64,000 nucleotides of DNA from Byssothecium circinans (lineage: Eukaryota; Ascomycota; Dothideomycetes; Pleosporales; Massarinaceae), in the NCBI GenBank assembly GCA_010015675.1, contig ML976989.1:1-64000 (forward strand). Reading direction: 5' to 3'. The position numbers were made by a program, and so were the translations under genes. Of this stretch, positions 20,987 through 33,010 are shown piece after piece. The notes beneath the pieces were generated by a model. The model ran no database searches, was not told where the DNA came from, and was given only the letters and a program-made list of their open reading frames with translations. The number at the start of each line of letters is the position of its first letter. Within the stretch, counting starts at the first letter, position 1.

Positions 20987-22078
20987 TTACTTACCCCTAG
21001 CCTTCAACTCGCCAAAACTCTTCTTCATCCTCAGCCTCCTTCCCAACCTATGCTTTCCCCCGTCCCCGCCATCACCCTCATCCCCACCGTTCCTCTCCCC
21101 TCTCTTAACCCGTGCCCCGTTCGACACTGCCGGTAACGCAAGCACCCATGGCGGTGTGATTGTCGGCTCAGCAGCTGGCCTCACCAGTTTAACTTCCGTC
21201 TCACTCACCACACCTACGAAACTGAACTCATTTACGTCTACGTCGTCTTCGCCGTAGAGATCCAAGAGACTGTCACCATCACCATCGCTAGTACCGGGAG
21301 CTGACATCACGCTCACAGTCTCCACCACTTCGACCTGGTTCTTCTTATACGGGCCATAGACTGTCTTTTGAAAGGCGCGGTACTCTCTTCGGGTTTTGCG
21401 GTACTGGTGTGGGTCACCGCTCTCGGACTGGTCGAGATGCATGTCGGTGGCATCTCCCGGAGGTGGCGGGGCGGTTTGATAGCGATACGGATCATAGTCA
21501 GCTGGGGTCTGTGGGCGGTAATGCCCATCTACCAACGGTGGCCGTTCCTCGCAGTCGACGGGTATGACGGGGCGGTAATACCGCCGCAGCTCTGGTGGCT
21601 CTCCCTGGTGGTCAGTTGGAGGGAGGGGACGGTAGTGGTCTAAGCCTTGGCATGCAGGTGGTGGCTGTTCTTCGTGCACTCGAACATCGATCTGGGGCGG
21701 AGGCGGCGGGGGCGGTCCGGTAGGTGTCTTCGGTGCTTTGGGGGTCTTTGCTGGCTTGAGGGGCTTCTTGAAGAAGGTGGTGAGGGCGGGTTTCTTCGCG
21801 CTGCTGGATGGTTCGATGCCGGCGTCGAAGTCGAAGTCGAAATCGAAATCGAATGCTGAGAAGGCGCCGACGGCGATTTGTTGGTCGTGGGTGAGGGTGC
21901 CGTCTGATGGGTTCTTGTAGGGCCCGGATTTCCCGATGAGCTTGGTGACTGTGATGGTTGTTAATATGTATAGCTCAGTTTGTATGGAAAGTCTAGCGCC
22001 AGATAGAGTGTAGTGCGCAAGTGCACGACTATGCGCGGACGATGGGTTTAGCTCACCTTTCCCCTTGATGTCTATCAT
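20987..22078 (-). CDS. Hypothetical disordered protein with FD-repeat
   Basis: I do not recognise a domain. The frame is open from 22474 to 20987 without splicing. However, a GT-AG intron at 21949-22056 joins MIDIKGKV to TKLIGKSGPYKNPSDG in phase and gives a compact 327-residue protein from ATG 22078. I prefer this because the 22079-22474 extension is Arg/Thr-rich with no coding character. The product has an FDFDFDFDFDAG run encoded by a GTCGAA-type tandem repeat (plus strand 21824-21853), a PPPPPPP stretch, many Pro-Tyr pairs (HYRPLPPTDH, DGHYRPQTPADYDPYRY), the charged block YRKTRREYRAFQKTVYGPY and a basic Gly-rich C-terminus. It could be a scaffold or RNA-associated protein, but nothing in the sequence establishes this. 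Confidence 0.55.
   Translation of the reverse strand: MIDIKGKGELNPSSAHSRALAHYTLSGARLSIQTELYILTTITVTKLIGKSGPYKNPSDGTLTHDQQIAVGAFSAFDFDFDFDFDAGIEPSSSAKKPALTTFFKKPLKPAKTPKAPKTPTGPPPPPPPQIDVRVHEEQPPPACQGLDHYRPLPPTDHQGEPPELRRYYRPVIPVDCEERPPLVDGHYRPQTPADYDPYRYQTAPPPPGDATDMHLDQSESGDPHQYRKTRREYRAFQKTVYGPYKKNQVEVVETVSVMSAPGTSDGDGDSLLDLYGEDDVDVNEFSFVGVVSETEVKLVRPAAEPTITPPWVLALPAVSNGARVKRGERNGGDEGDGGDGGKHRLGRRLRMKKSFGELKARGK
21824..21853. repeat. GTCGAA/ATCGAA hexamer tandem repeat (in CDS)
   Basis: Five consecutive hexamers on the plus strand encode alternating Phe-Asp on the minus strand. Such repeats vary in copy number between isolates. Confidence 0.7.
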
Positions 22079-23956
22079 CACGTAGGCTTGGAAAAGTCGA
22101 GGCTGCGACGGAACGGCGGTCCTGTATGCTGGCGTGGAGCAAGGCCTTTTGTCGGCGCGTTCCCACAGTCGATGTGTCGAACGACGCGGGATTGAAGTTA
22201 AGGGAGCGTCCTCGTGAATTGCAGTGCAAGTGTCGACAATATTAGAGCTCGCCTGCAGAGCGTGGGAATCTGTATAAGTGGGGCGATTCTTGCGTGTTGT
22301 GCGAGTTCTTAAACGTAGTGTCAACCTTAACAGGGTTAATGAAGCTAAAAAGTGCGCAGCTACCTGCAGGTATGGCGGGGCACAAACCTTAACCAGAGAC
22401 GCAGCAGACAAATGACGTAAAGTCGATTTTGCTCTCGAGCTGTTGTCGTCCCTGGCGGTCGTACGGGAGGCCAAAGGAAATGGAGAGGAGGCTTGTTACT
22501 GTGACGACAGAGCAAACGCCGCGCCGTCAGTGAAAGAAACGCATTTCCAAACATCATGTTTCGCAGATGGAATGGACGCCAAAGTTCCGCGGTGTTATTG
22601 TTTGTTAGAGTATATATTCGTCACTGTATTAGGCGTGTGAGCGTTGGAGAATATCGTGGTTATAGAAGGTTGATACTCAGAGTATAAGTTTGTTCGCAAG
22701 CCTGTATACACACTTCCCATAGTTTACAGGACTGAAAGCAACCCCCAATCGCTCGCACTGACACTATAGCTCAGTTAATGAGTCTTTCGCGAGTCCGCTT
22801 TTAGTGTTCGCCTGTGAAGACCTTAAGATGAGCTTCGAGACCAGAGGACCAAACAGACACACCTTCTCAACCAGATCATTACACTCTTCCATACTAATAG
22901 CATGGCCTAAATTCAAACTTCCCAGCTCAAATCCGTCCAAAAACTAGACAAATTAACAGGCGCATTTCCCAGTCTCCGCTGGATTGGCCCTGACCATAAG
23001 GAAATAACGATAGATGAATGAGCCGCTCCCATATACGCAAATGGGCATATTTGCCATCAGACGACTTCTCATCTGACAGGTGGATGGGTTCTTATGTAGC
23101 AATCCAACAAGATCACTATCGTGCCAAGAAGACAAAAGAGGGATAGAAAGAAGCCAGCAAGAGCCACAGCCGACACTGCCTTGAACAGCAAGTAGATAGT
23201 AATAGCAAAGCAGAAGGAAAGAAAACCTCACCATCACGAGACCAACAAGAAGACACTCAATTGAACATTAATACTCCTCCACCCCCTCTGAAAAGAGGGA
23301 GGCAAAAGACGAGCACAATGCCCTATTTATTTTTCTTGATTTTTATGTGTGGTTGTTCGACTGTTGCCGTGGGTGGTAGATGATGACAGCCGTTCGTTGT
23401 ATTCCAAGCCAGAGTTCCAGTCCAAGCCGGGAAGGCAGTAAGTTGGCGTGGGAAGGGGAGACGGTTTCCCAGAAAGCCCACCGCAATCCTCCCCTTTATG
23501 AAATGAGAGTAACTTGCATGATGATGAGAAAGGGAAGGGAATACCAAGAACACCCAACAAGATGCTCTCCAGTTCGCAAATCCATCGATTGCCGAATTGC
23601 CAACCGCCAATATCTATCCACACCAGGGAAGACATGTAGTTGATGATGACGTGCAACCGTTCAATCGTAGAACAGGAAAACATCCCAGACAAGATGCTCC
23701 CAACGCAGGGTCGAAGACCAATGGCCAAACGCATAATCATCCATATCTAGCACACCCAAGCATTCCTTGCCCTGGCTATCCCGGCCACGGCTCGCAAAAC
23801 GCCTAAATGAGAAAAGAAATTGTCGTTTGAAGAAAACTAATGACGGAAACAAAGGAAACCCCTATAATGACAAAGAAAGACAGACAATACAGAATAGATC
23901 GCAGGCTATGCAGGATATCGTATAAAGACAGAGTAACACTGGACGGGTGACTCTGA
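22079..23956. other. Long intergenic region
   Basis: About 1.9 kb. 22079-22600 contains the upstream part of the disordered-protein gene (an open but unconvincing frame to 22474). 22930-23956 has several short open frames on both strands that I judge non-coding, and it probably includes the 3' untranslated region of the following minus-strand gene. A stretch near 22768 resembles a tRNA A-box but has no matching B-box. Confidence 0.4.
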
Positions 23957-25582
23957 TTACTGACTATTGCTAGTTGTGCCAAGATTAAGCATGCGCTTGA
24001 GGTCTTGCTCCAAAGTCAAGTTGTCGGGAGGAGGCGTGGTCATCTTCGGAGGAGTCATGGCTTGCGGTTTCGGCTTTGCACGTACAGAAGAAGGGACGAA
24101 AGCCATCATGTTGTTGGGTTTCGGTGACGGAGCCGGTAGCACAGCGGGAGCTTCGTTCGCGGGCTTGTTCGCGTTGGCATGAGGATAAGAATCGGGACGA
24201 GGTTGATAATTGCGCCTGCCCGAACCCCTCCGGTGATGCTGATGCGGCGAGCCTCGATACGGCTGAGTTGGCTGAACGTGGGGAGCAGAACCCCTGCGAG
24301 GGCTGGCAGCACCATTCAAGGCGTTGCCCATCATCACGCGTGACTGCATTCCGTTGTTCGTATCAAAGTTCAGAGGAGGCATGAGCGGGAAAGCGCCCTG
24401 TGGCATTATGGGAGAGTCTGCCGTGATTTCTGTACGGAGACCAGAATTCCGGTTAGAATCATCTGGCTTCTTACTCGCCGCTTTAAACAAAGGCGAGAGA
24501 TTCCGGTTGCCATAGAAGAAGTCAGGATTTGCTTGTGGCGCCGGCGCCGGAGCCGGAGTCGTGGGGCCTGAAGTGCTACGGAAAGGCGAAGTGCCATCAT
24601 TGAAGGGCGAGGCATGAGTGCGCAGAGAAGGATCAGAAGGTACGTGGTCAATGGTGCGGGGAGGAGTTGAATCTGCTAAACTCTTCTGCGACATGGAGAG
24701 CCTGTTCAATAGATCTTGGACTGCGTCCGCCTTGTCATTGGGCCGTGGAGAGGCTTGAGCTTGAGGTATGTTCGAGGGAGCAGTGACAGCGCGATGGACA
24801 GCAGGAGGTGGCACAGGAGGGGAAGTATGCGAAGCCTTGTTCTCTCCGTCAAGCTCAAAAGGGAATGGGGTGTTGAGGGATCCATATGATTCGTGCTTCG
24901 CATGGTGCGGCCTGCAATTGCCCGGGGGCTGACTGGGGGAAGACAACAAGGGCAAAGCAGGCGAGTTACGAGCGCGTTCCTCCCTGTCCGCCTTGAAAAG
25001 CATATCAAGAGGGGAGTCTTGGTGACGCGAAGAAGCTAGAACTGGAGCGCGAGATGGCGAGGGTGTGGGCGAAGCAGAATCGGAGCCTTCCTCATCTGGG
25101 GGCGGAGTAGGAGGACCTACCCGCGTCTTTGCAGGCACCGATTTGGAGAGAAACTTTGGAATAGGCAGAGCAGACGGCGCTGGAGAAGCGTGGAAGGTCG
25201 GGCCAGCATATGCAGCCTGCGCCTTGGCTGGGGTACTCGTGGTATGCGCTGGGCCGACCTCGGTATCGGTCAATGAAGAGATGTCGACGCTGGTCGGAGA
25301 AAATATGCGTTCGCCAGTGGGCTGTGAATTTGTGTGCTTCTTCGGATGGCGGAGACCGGCTGGAATGGCGACGTCTTCACCCGAAAGGACGGCCGTGTCG
25401 GTAGCTGAGTCCTGCGCGCTCAACTGGGGGTCGCCATTCTTTGCGCGATTGCCCTTCTGCCGCCTCTGACCCTTGGGGCCATTGTTCTTGTTATTCGGTG
25501 GCAGGGGCTGGCTCCCGCTCCCTGAGTGGTGATTCCTCCCTTTGGGGGCGCGCGGGGATGCCACGTTCTGTGTGCTCGACAT
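23957..25582 (-). CDS. PNRC/EDC-type mRNA decapping activator-like protein
   Basis: Intronless, 541 residues, low-complexity and Pro/Ser-rich. Residues ~124-150 contain YAGPTFHASPAPSALPIPKF, which I recognise as the fungal version of the PNRC/EDC1 motif (a short proline-containing peptide that binds the Dcp1 EVH1 domain, followed by a Dcp2-activating segment). A second conserved-looking block is DSPLDMLFKADREER at about residues 189-203, and the C-terminus LEQDLKRMLNL looks like a short helical motif. The N-terminus is basic (KGQRRQKGNRAKNG), fitting RNA binding. Role in cytoplasmic mRNA decay is inferred from the motif only. It diverges from RBX1 across 705 bp. Confidence 0.6.
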   Translation of the reverse strand: MSSTQNVASPRAPKGRNHHSGSGSQPLPPNNKNNGPKGQRRQKGNRAKNGDPQLSAQDSATDTAVLSGEDVAIPAGLRHPKKHTNSQPTGERIFSPTSVDISSLTDTEVGPAHTTSTPAKAQAAYAGPTFHASPAPSALPIPKFLSKSVPAKTRVGPPTPPPDEEGSDSASPTPSPSRAPVLASSRHQDSPLDMLFKADREERARNSPALPLLSSPSQPPGNCRPHHAKHESYGSLNTPFPFELDGENKASHTSPPVPPPAVHRAVTAPSNIPQAQASPRPNDKADAVQDLLNRLSMSQKSLADSTPPRTIDHVPSDPSLRTHASPFNDGTSPFRSTSGPTTPAPAPAPQANPDFFYGNRNLSPLFKAASKKPDDSNRNSGLRTEITADSPIMPQGAFPLMPPLNFDTNNGMQSRVMMGNALNGAASPRRGSAPHVQPTQPYRGSPHQHHRRGSGRRNYQPRPDSYPHANANKPANEAPAVLPAPSPKPNNMMAFVPSSVRAKPKPQAMTPPKMTTPPPDNLTLEQDLKRMLNLGTTSNSQ

Positions 25583-26287
25583 GTAGTGGCGCCGTGTTCA
25601 CGTATACGTTGAGAGTGGGTTTATGTTATCTCGAGGGTGGGCGACGTGTGCCTTTGGTGCCGTGGTTGGGCCGTTCTGTACGTCGGTTTGAGGAGGTTGA
25701 AGCTGACGTGTGGGTGTGCTGGAGCGATGGAAAGGAGGCTGGAGTGTGGAAGATTGAAGAGTTCATATCCAGATGGCCGGAGATAGTGATAATCGAAATA
25801 TATCGGTATCGGGAGGATTGCGCGTAGTGAGGGGAGAACTGGTGGCCTTGCCTTGTTTGCCTTGCCTTGCTTCAGTGTGGCTGGTGGCGGTGCACGGACG
25901 GATTGGGCGAGCTGATTGCAGCGTAGGGCTGAGGGTGACGCGAATATGAGCAAGACAAAAGGTGGGAAGCGTGCCGTGAAAGAAAAAGAGTCGTTTGACA
26001 GTGTGTGTAGACCTGCGACTACCTCATTTATCGACTGCGTTTGCTGGCGGCGTTGGTGGAGCTTCTTGGCATTTATATTATATCATAGCGACCAAGCGCT
26101 CTCCAGGCACCTGCATGTGCAGCTTTCACGGTGGTGCTCACTTCACAGTCCCGCATTCACCTCACCCGCCTAGATTGCTGCTCTCTACAACGCCCGTGTA
26201 CCGCCTTCCCGACCTCTACACCAACGATCACCCAGCCCCATCACGAGTCTCTCCGCCACGAAAGCTCCCCGCAGTCTACCAACGAAC
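25583..26287. promoter_or_regulatory. Divergent intergenic region PNRC-like / RBX1
   Basis: 705 bp between opposed start codons. 25840-25870 holds a short run of GCCTTGCCTT-like repeats. No gene seen. Confidence 0.4.
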
Positions 26288-26735
<448 letters not shown>

Positions 26736-26977
26736 ACGCCATGCAACCATTCCACTTCACTACGGTCAAGGAAGGGCGCTTTCAAGATTTCGGCATGGTA
26801 GTTGGGGCGTTTGGAGGGAAAGGTTCATGACAGTAAAATAGGTGAGGGCACAGCGGCCTGCATCAATCAAGCTTCCATTACACCATGTATTTCCCATGCA
26901 TTTCGCATTCTCGTTGTGCCCCATAAATGTACCCTCCGTGATGCACACGCCCAAACATGGCCTGATGCACCTCCTTA

Positions 26978-27377
26978 TCATCCCACCTTCTGTCCATCAA
27001 CGTCGATATTGATGCCTGAAGCGGCACTGTGAGGTGGCAGCCAGCCCTCCGGGTTCTTGTTGTAGAAGGGCCACGGCGGAACGACGGTGAGGAATGTGAG
27101 GCCGGTCCCCGCGAGGCCGATGTAGAGGGTTAGTTTGATATCCTGCGATATGAAGCCGAGGACGAAGGCGAGTATCTGGGGAGGTTAGAGACAGCGCAGT
27201 GGATAGGAAGTGGAAACATACGCCGACTCCACCCAGCAGAACCGTGGTGATCAACTCAGCCAGTCGCTGGCCCTCAAAGTCCTACACAATTAGTAGGCAT
27301 CAGAGCATCTGGCGAAAGGCACCTACAATCTGCCCTTCGACAGCATCACGCAGCTGGTCAAGTATCTGATCGGCCAT
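26978..27377 (-). CDS. SPC1: Signal peptidase complex subunit 1 (SPC12)
   Basis: Small ER membrane subunit of signal peptidase. Three exons with introns 27282-27326 and 27176-27221 give 102 residues: MADQILDQLRDAVEGQI, DFEGQRLAELITTVLLGGVG, then a helical hairpin (ILAFVLGFISQDIKLTLYIG, TGLTFLTVVPPWPFYNKNPE). The two hydrophobic segments with both ends cytosolic match the family; the tail HSAASGINIDVDGQKVG is variable. It is convergent with RBX1, with 242 bp between the stop codons. No open frame covers the whole gene because of the short exons; the assembly rests on phase and on family match. Confidence 0.92.
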
Positions 27378-28523
27378 TTTCTAGGAGAATAGCTGGTGGT
27401 CCAGATTCCAGAGGTGTAGCCTGTAGTGAACGATGTGGCTCGATGCAGCAAGCACGGCCCAGCCCGACAGGCAGGAACGGCAGGGAGCAGAGGCAGGGGC
27501 AGGGGTGCTCCTTCGAAAAAGTTCAGACTGTTCAGCCGCACGCCACTGTGCATGACATAATACAGAGCTCGACCGTCACCGGTGATTGGTGCTGGAGAGG
27601 ACGGTGTGCAACCCGCGCGAGTGTTTATTGGTGAATTGAATTCAGTGTTGTTGAACGACATGTCAATCCTCGCTTCGTTCACGGCGAGCAATCAGGTGCA
27701 GCGCCCTGGGTGCAGTCACTGGTGGTGAATTTGCGAAGAAGGTCAAGGCCATCGGTAGTGCGGCCGCGGCGCTCAAAGCGTCTACGGGTGCCCTAGGAAC
27801 AAGACTTTTTAACTACCCACTCCCACTCCTACTCCTCCCGCTCCCGCTCCTTCTCTCCTCACCACAACGTCTCCAGCACACAACTTTCAACAACACCCAC
27901 CACGCCCATTGGCACCTGTACGCCTTTCCCAGTGCCCACCGAGAGTGCAATATTTGCGCTTTCACCGCTGGCTCCCGCTGACACTTCAAAGCCCACAACC
28001 CAGACAAACAAGCAGTCATCGCCGCAACTGACGATAACAAAAGTTCTCGTTCCGGCCGCCGCACCCCAAATACCAGCGCTCCTGACGCCACGGCGTCCTA
28101 AACCTCGAAACCACCAAGTTGGCGGGCACTCACATCCACAAGTTTTCTTTCGTTCGTCCTCTCCTCGGACCCAAGGCGTGGGTCTACGGAGGCGATTACA
28201 AGAAGCCCCCATAACTGGGCTTGAAGAGCACACACAACCCCCGCGTACCACTGTCGTTACACCCCACCTTCCGGGTCCTGTTGCTGGGTGTGGAAGAGAG
28301 GCTTCCGTCTATCCTCTCCCACGTGTAGGGTGAGATCCCCTACGCGACAACCTCTAATCACGTTGAGCGCACACCGTCGAGGTGAGCGCTCACAAGCGAC
28401 TCACCCGTCAAGCCGTTGCTTTTGCGCCGCAACAGTTTCTACTCTCACAACGTTTAAGCTGGCGTGATTCCAGAAGAGAAAGAATATAGAAGTTTCAGTC
28501 GTACTAGACCATCAACTGCCGCC
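27378..28523. promoter_or_regulatory. Divergent intergenic region SPC1 / CorA transporter
   Basis: 1.15 kb between opposed starts. 27821-27860 is a pyrimidine microsatellite of CTCCCA/CTCCCG type. The pyrimidine-rich stretch up to 28500 is probably the transporter's 5' leader. Open frames on both strands (for example minus 27859-28251) look spurious. Confidence 0.4.
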
Positions 28524-30521
28524 ATGACTGACACTCCGAGGACCGATGTTTCGCAGACCAGGTTCAGCACCCCAGTGTCTGACCTAGACGACCATCGCCA
28601 CCAGCCCGAGTCTATGCCTCGCGCCGATACGGGCTCGCCGTCCCGCTCGCGCCGTCCGACATTCGCCAGCATCCAAGCTTTGCCAGAACGCCTCAATGCA
28701 TTGCAATTTGTCAACGAAGCCCTCGAGGCCCAGGATGTGACTACCCGCGACTTCGAAAATGCTGTGGTCGATGACGACGGCCTCTCGCCTCAGGACGCCT
28801 ATGCCAGACGCGGCTCCCACGCCCACAGCCCTGTCCACGCTCGCCGTGATACTTTCAGGCGCCCTCGAGACCCGGCCGCCATCGAGCGCCTGTCTCGATC
28901 TAGGGCTACGTCGACTTCGTCGCGTTCCGTGTCGCCGCCCAACTCAGTAGATGCTTTCGCTGAAGCTAGACCGCGTCGTCGCGATCGCGCAAACACCGCC
29001 AACAGCCGACCACCTTCCGAGCTGGATCTTGCCATTCACCGGACTGTTTCAGGGGAGACTCGTCGACGTCCGACCATCAGTGATGAACGCCCGCCCGAGA
29101 TCAACAAAGTTGATACCGCATCGACTCACAGCTCTGCTGAAGAGGACGTTTGCTTCCCCGTCGAGGTCGACCCAGGCCAGACAACTCGATTTGATTACGA
29201 GGATCTAGAGGAGTTTGTAGCTGAAGCGCAGACCAAGACACCCATTGGTAACCCCTTGCGCCGTAAGGCAAGCTCCGAGTCACAGCTGTCCAAGCCGAAG
29301 GCTAGGATCTTCAACGACCTTAGACCCAAGTCGAGCCAATCTACCACGCCGAAGCCAGATGCGGATGCTAGTACTCTGAAAGAGGGAGTTGACCCCGCGG
29401 TCCAAGAGAAGCTTGCAGAGGAGGGTCTAGCCCACATGTTTAATAGCCAAAAGCAGGGGGGCACCAATGACTACCTCAACCGATGGACTTTCTTCTCGTC
29501 TCAGCTCGACGATACCATTCACGCTGCGGAGCTCGGCGGTCTCCTCATGCCTGGCGAACGCTTCCGCGACCTTTTCGAGCTCCCCTATGATAACGGTGTC
29601 TGGTGGCTCGATATGGTCAACCCGACCGAGGAGGAAGTCTTTGTCATCTGCAAGGCTTTTGGGGTTCATCCGCTTACTCGTGAGGATATTACCATCCAGG
29701 AACCTCGTGAGAAAGTAGAGCTGTTCCATCAGTACTACTTTGTCTGTTTCCGTTCGTTCCTTCAGACAGATCAGGAGGCTGAAGACTACCTCCAACCTGT
29801 CAACTTCTACGCGGTCGTTTTCAAGGAGGGCCTGCTGACATTCACATTTACGGAGAGCCCCCACACGCTCAACGTCCGTAAGCGCATCAGCCGGCTCCGC
29901 GATTATATCAATCTCAACAGCGACTGGATTTGCTACGCTTTGATTGACGACATTGTCGACAGCTTCGCCCCCGTTCTCCGGTCTATCGAGCAAGAAACCG
30001 ATGCCATTGAGGATCAGGTCTTCACAGCCCGCATCGAGGACTCCCGCGCAATCCTCCGCGCAGTTGGCGACTGCCGCAAGAAGGTCATGCACCTCCTCCG
30101 TCTCCTGGGAGGCAAGGCCGATGTTATCAAAGGTTTTGCAAAGCGATGCAATGAAAAATACAGCGTCGCACCCCGCGGCGATGTAGGCCTCTACCTTAGC
30201 GATATTCAAGATCACGTCGTCACCATGATGTCCAATCTCGGCCACTTTGAGAAGATGCTTTCGCGCTCACACTCCAACTACCTCGCGCAAATCTCAGTCG
30301 ACCAGGTCATCCAGGGAAACCAATCCAACGTGACACTTGGAAAGGTCACTGTCATTGCTACGATTCTCGTGCCGCTGAACCTAATCTGCGGTCTATTTGG
30401 CATGAACGTCAAGGTTCCCGGGCAGGACGGTAGCCTTGGTTGGTTCTTTGGTATCTTAGGTACCATTATCATGTTCGTTGCAATCTGTCTGGGCGTGGCG
30501 AAGAAGTTGCGGTACATTTGA
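28524..30521 (+). CDS. CorA-family magnesium transporter (ALR/MNR2 type)
   Basis: Intronless, 665 residues from ATG 28524 (GCCGCCATGA context; the frame is open 20 codons upstream). The N-terminal ~280 residues are Ser/Arg/Asp-rich and disordered. The CorA core follows: SQLDDTIHAAELGGLL, WWLDMVNPTEEEVFVICKAF, HPLTREDITIQEPREKVELF, DYINLNSDWICYALIDDIVD and a long helix with RAVGDCRKKVMHLLRLLGG. Two C-terminal membrane helices flank the signature GMN motif (LFGMNVKVPG), and the protein ends GVAKKLRYI. Family role is Mg2+ transport as a pentamer. S. cerevisiae Alr1/2 are at the plasma membrane and Mnr2 at the vacuole; sequence alone does not decide which this is. Confidence 0.93.
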   Translation: MTDTPRTDVSQTRFSTPVSDLDDHRHQPESMPRADTGSPSRSRRPTFASIQALPERLNALQFVNEALEAQDVTTRDFENAVVDDDGLSPQDAYARRGSHAHSPVHARRDTFRRPRDPAAIERLSRSRATSTSSRSVSPPNSVDAFAEARPRRRDRANTANSRPPSELDLAIHRTVSGETRRRPTISDERPPEINKVDTASTHSSAEEDVCFPVEVDPGQTTRFDYEDLEEFVAEAQTKTPIGNPLRRKASSESQLSKPKARIFNDLRPKSSQSTTPKPDADASTLKEGVDPAVQEKLAEEGLAHMFNSQKQGGTNDYLNRWTFFSSQLDDTIHAAELGGLLMPGERFRDLFELPYDNGVWWLDMVNPTEEEVFVICKAFGVHPLTREDITIQEPREKVELFHQYYFVCFRSFLQTDQEAEDYLQPVNFYAVVFKEGLLTFTFTESPHTLNVRKRISRLRDYINLNSDWICYALIDDIVDSFAPVLRSIEQETDAIEDQVFTARIEDSRAILRAVGDCRKKVMHLLRLLGGKADVIKGFAKRCNEKYSVAPRGDVGLYLSDIQDHVVTMMSNLGHFEKMLSRSHSNYLAQISVDQVIQGNQSNVTLGKVTVIATILVPLNLICGLFGMNVKVPGQDGSLGWFFGILGTIIMFVAICLGVAKKLRYI

Positions 30522-32781
30522 TTACGAGTACATGGTTCGGTCATGTTTTTTTTCCGTTGTCATTTGTTGGAACAGTCTTTGCTGTTTGTTGCTCAACGTA
30601 CATGATAATTTACTTTGTATATTCCAAAGGGGAGGAGCAAACGGAGTCGTAGCGCAGGCTATGTTTTTTTGTGTGCTCTTCAGCGCGGTAATGATGGGGG
30701 GAAATGGCTGGGTTTTGTGTAGTTAAGACGTGTTGCTTCTACAGTTTCTCGAAATAGATTTGGAATAGATGGTACTCAATGAAGTTGCATCGCATCTACT
30801 GCCTATGCACTACCATCTCATGTCTTTGAATCAGCGATGGCCCGCCGATAAATCGAAATTTCCATCACCGCTCTTGCGGCTTGTCGATAAGTCATGTCGC
30901 GCTCTTAAAAGGAGCGTGGTGGGGGGAGGTTGCATTACGGAAAGTGACCCGATGCCTTTCCCGACAGTGGCGGGTTGGTTGAGAGTCGAGACGTTCTCTG
31001 CTATCTACGTAGTCTTCGAGCTACGCCGGAACAGGCAAGGCCTGCCCACGCGAAACATTGCAAGGCACCTGCCTGAGCAAACTTTCAATCCAGTCACTCC
31101 CTCATCACCCCACGAACGCTAGCAAGTCAAGTCAAGTCACCCTGACTCGTGTCAACGTCGAAGGAAGACGATGGGGTGCGGGGGATGCAAAAGTGTTCTT
31201 ACATTAGATTAGTAAAAGAAGGAACCAAAAACTTCTGAGTGCTGGCTAAGAACTAACTAGATAAGTAAGTAAAGCCGCTAGAAGGAAAGTCAGTCAGAGG
31301 CATTGTAACCTTTACCGTACCAAATGGGTATGGCGTTACACCTGCGTTCAGGAGTGGTATCGATCTCTTAGTAAGCTTATACAGTGAGTGGAATACAACA
31401 CGGATGTTGTCAAACTCCAATTTAATAATAATGTAGACGCGACGCGACTACTAACTTTCGCGCAGAACAACGCCAAAAGCCCCCTACGCTACATAGAGAC
31501 AACCCCCAAGCCCCACGAACGCCAAAAGCTTTCCGTCCGTGGACACGACACATTCAGTTCGGTCTCGGACGAGATCGAGTCAGACATACCCGAGAACCGT
31601 GATTCTCGCGACGAAAGATGACATGGGAGCCAGGAGGAGTCACTGCATTCATTCACTGAACTTCGATGTGATGATCCAGATAGATGCGGGTCTTGAGGCG
31701 GATCTAGAAGCAGATCGAGAGAGCAGAAATCGGAAACATCCCCGGCTGGCTACGCACGATGTAGCAGCGGAAAGCGGTCGGTATAGTTGTCCACATACAG
31801 TCCCCTCGTGTGTCTCGACCTTTTTCCGGCTATACTTCCGCCTCTATTCACTCCAGCTCTCGATATATCTGCGATTCGCAATGCTCTTGACGCGAACGGA
31901 TACCAGCATGTTAATCTCCCCCCCTAAGACAAACACGTGCGGTATAATCGCCGCGTTCCGGCAGAATTTGCCTTCGTCTATCGGCTTGCATCTACCAGCT
32001 GTGTTGGGTCTAATATTCCCAGATGTACGCAGCTCAAAACAGGTGTTAGTCCACAACAACGAAGCGTGTGGCCGTTCCAGATGGCGGTAGACCTGAGATT
32101 AAACAGCAACGGCTGTGAAACATAGCTTATTGTGCACAAGACTGCACTTGAGATTACTTTGCAGTCATGTGTGGTATTGCTCACGATCTCCACTGGCTTT
32201 TGTACCATGGTGCAGTCACGAGAGCTTTTTCGAGCAAGCGGACTGGATGATGACTTCTTATCAAGCAATACCAATATATATATTATGTATGGGCGGTACG
32301 TTCGCTTGTCGTTCCGAAACCGGGAAGTCGGAGCGAACGATGACGTGCCCGGCAATCAGGCGTCTTGGAATCAGTATGTTCGCGATCAGGAAAAGAAGGT
32401 TTAGAGAGTAGCGGTGGAGGTTGAGGCTGAGGGTTGGTTCGGGCAGCCAAAACTCAAGTGCGTGCTCCCTTGATAGTAATATGGATCGATCTGGTTGGTT
32501 ACACGACGTTGTTCGCACTCGGAACCTGGGAAGGCGCGCGCCAGGGCCTGCCGGGGTCTCGCCGCTTCACGGGACGAGCATGATGCACGCAATGCACATG
32601 CACGCCATGAGTAAGTGGTGAGCGCGAGGGAGCCCGAGCCCGAGCCTGTTCCTGGCTTGCTTCACCTCTACACTAATAATCCGAATCCAAGTACCAAGGC
32701 ATACCTTGATGACCTGCCGCCCTCTCGCCTGTACGCCTTTGGAACTTCTCCCCTTCACCGCTTGAGTTTGTAGAGTACCGT

Positions 32782-32808
32782 GAGAGTGAGAGTGAGAGTG
32801 AGAGTGAG
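32782..32808. repeat. GAGAGT microsatellite
   Basis: Four-plus consecutive GAGAGT units upstream of the CDC34 start. Confidence 0.75.
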
Positions 32809-32979
32809 CCATACCGCCAGGTTAAGAGTCGCCTACCTACATATGCGCCTTACACTTCCGCTACTACACCTCCGACACAGACTTGTCACCTCTACCTACA
32901 ACCCTCGTACGCACGCTCAACCTACCAACCCCTACTCCCTTCGTGCCTCGCACTCACGCCACCGGAACTCCCGCTACAA

Positions 32980-33010
32980 CTGCGACTGCGACTGCGCCTG
33001 CGACTGCGAC
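32980..33010. repeat. CTGCGA microsatellite
   Basis: About five CTGCGA units, one with a base change, ending 19 bp before the CDC34 start codon. Confidence 0.75.

Noticed and set aside
22755..22830. tRNA-like A-box (TAGCTCAGTTAATGAG)
   Set aside because: No B-box at the right distance and no acceptor-stem pairing.
29427..30245. 272-codon minus-strand open frame inside the CorA gene
   Set aside because: Antisense shadow of a GC-rich coding exon; the plus strand carries the complete family signature.
31539..32090. 183-codon plus-strand open frame
   Set aside because: No recognisable motif and no splice-supported extension; neighbouring frames are equally open.
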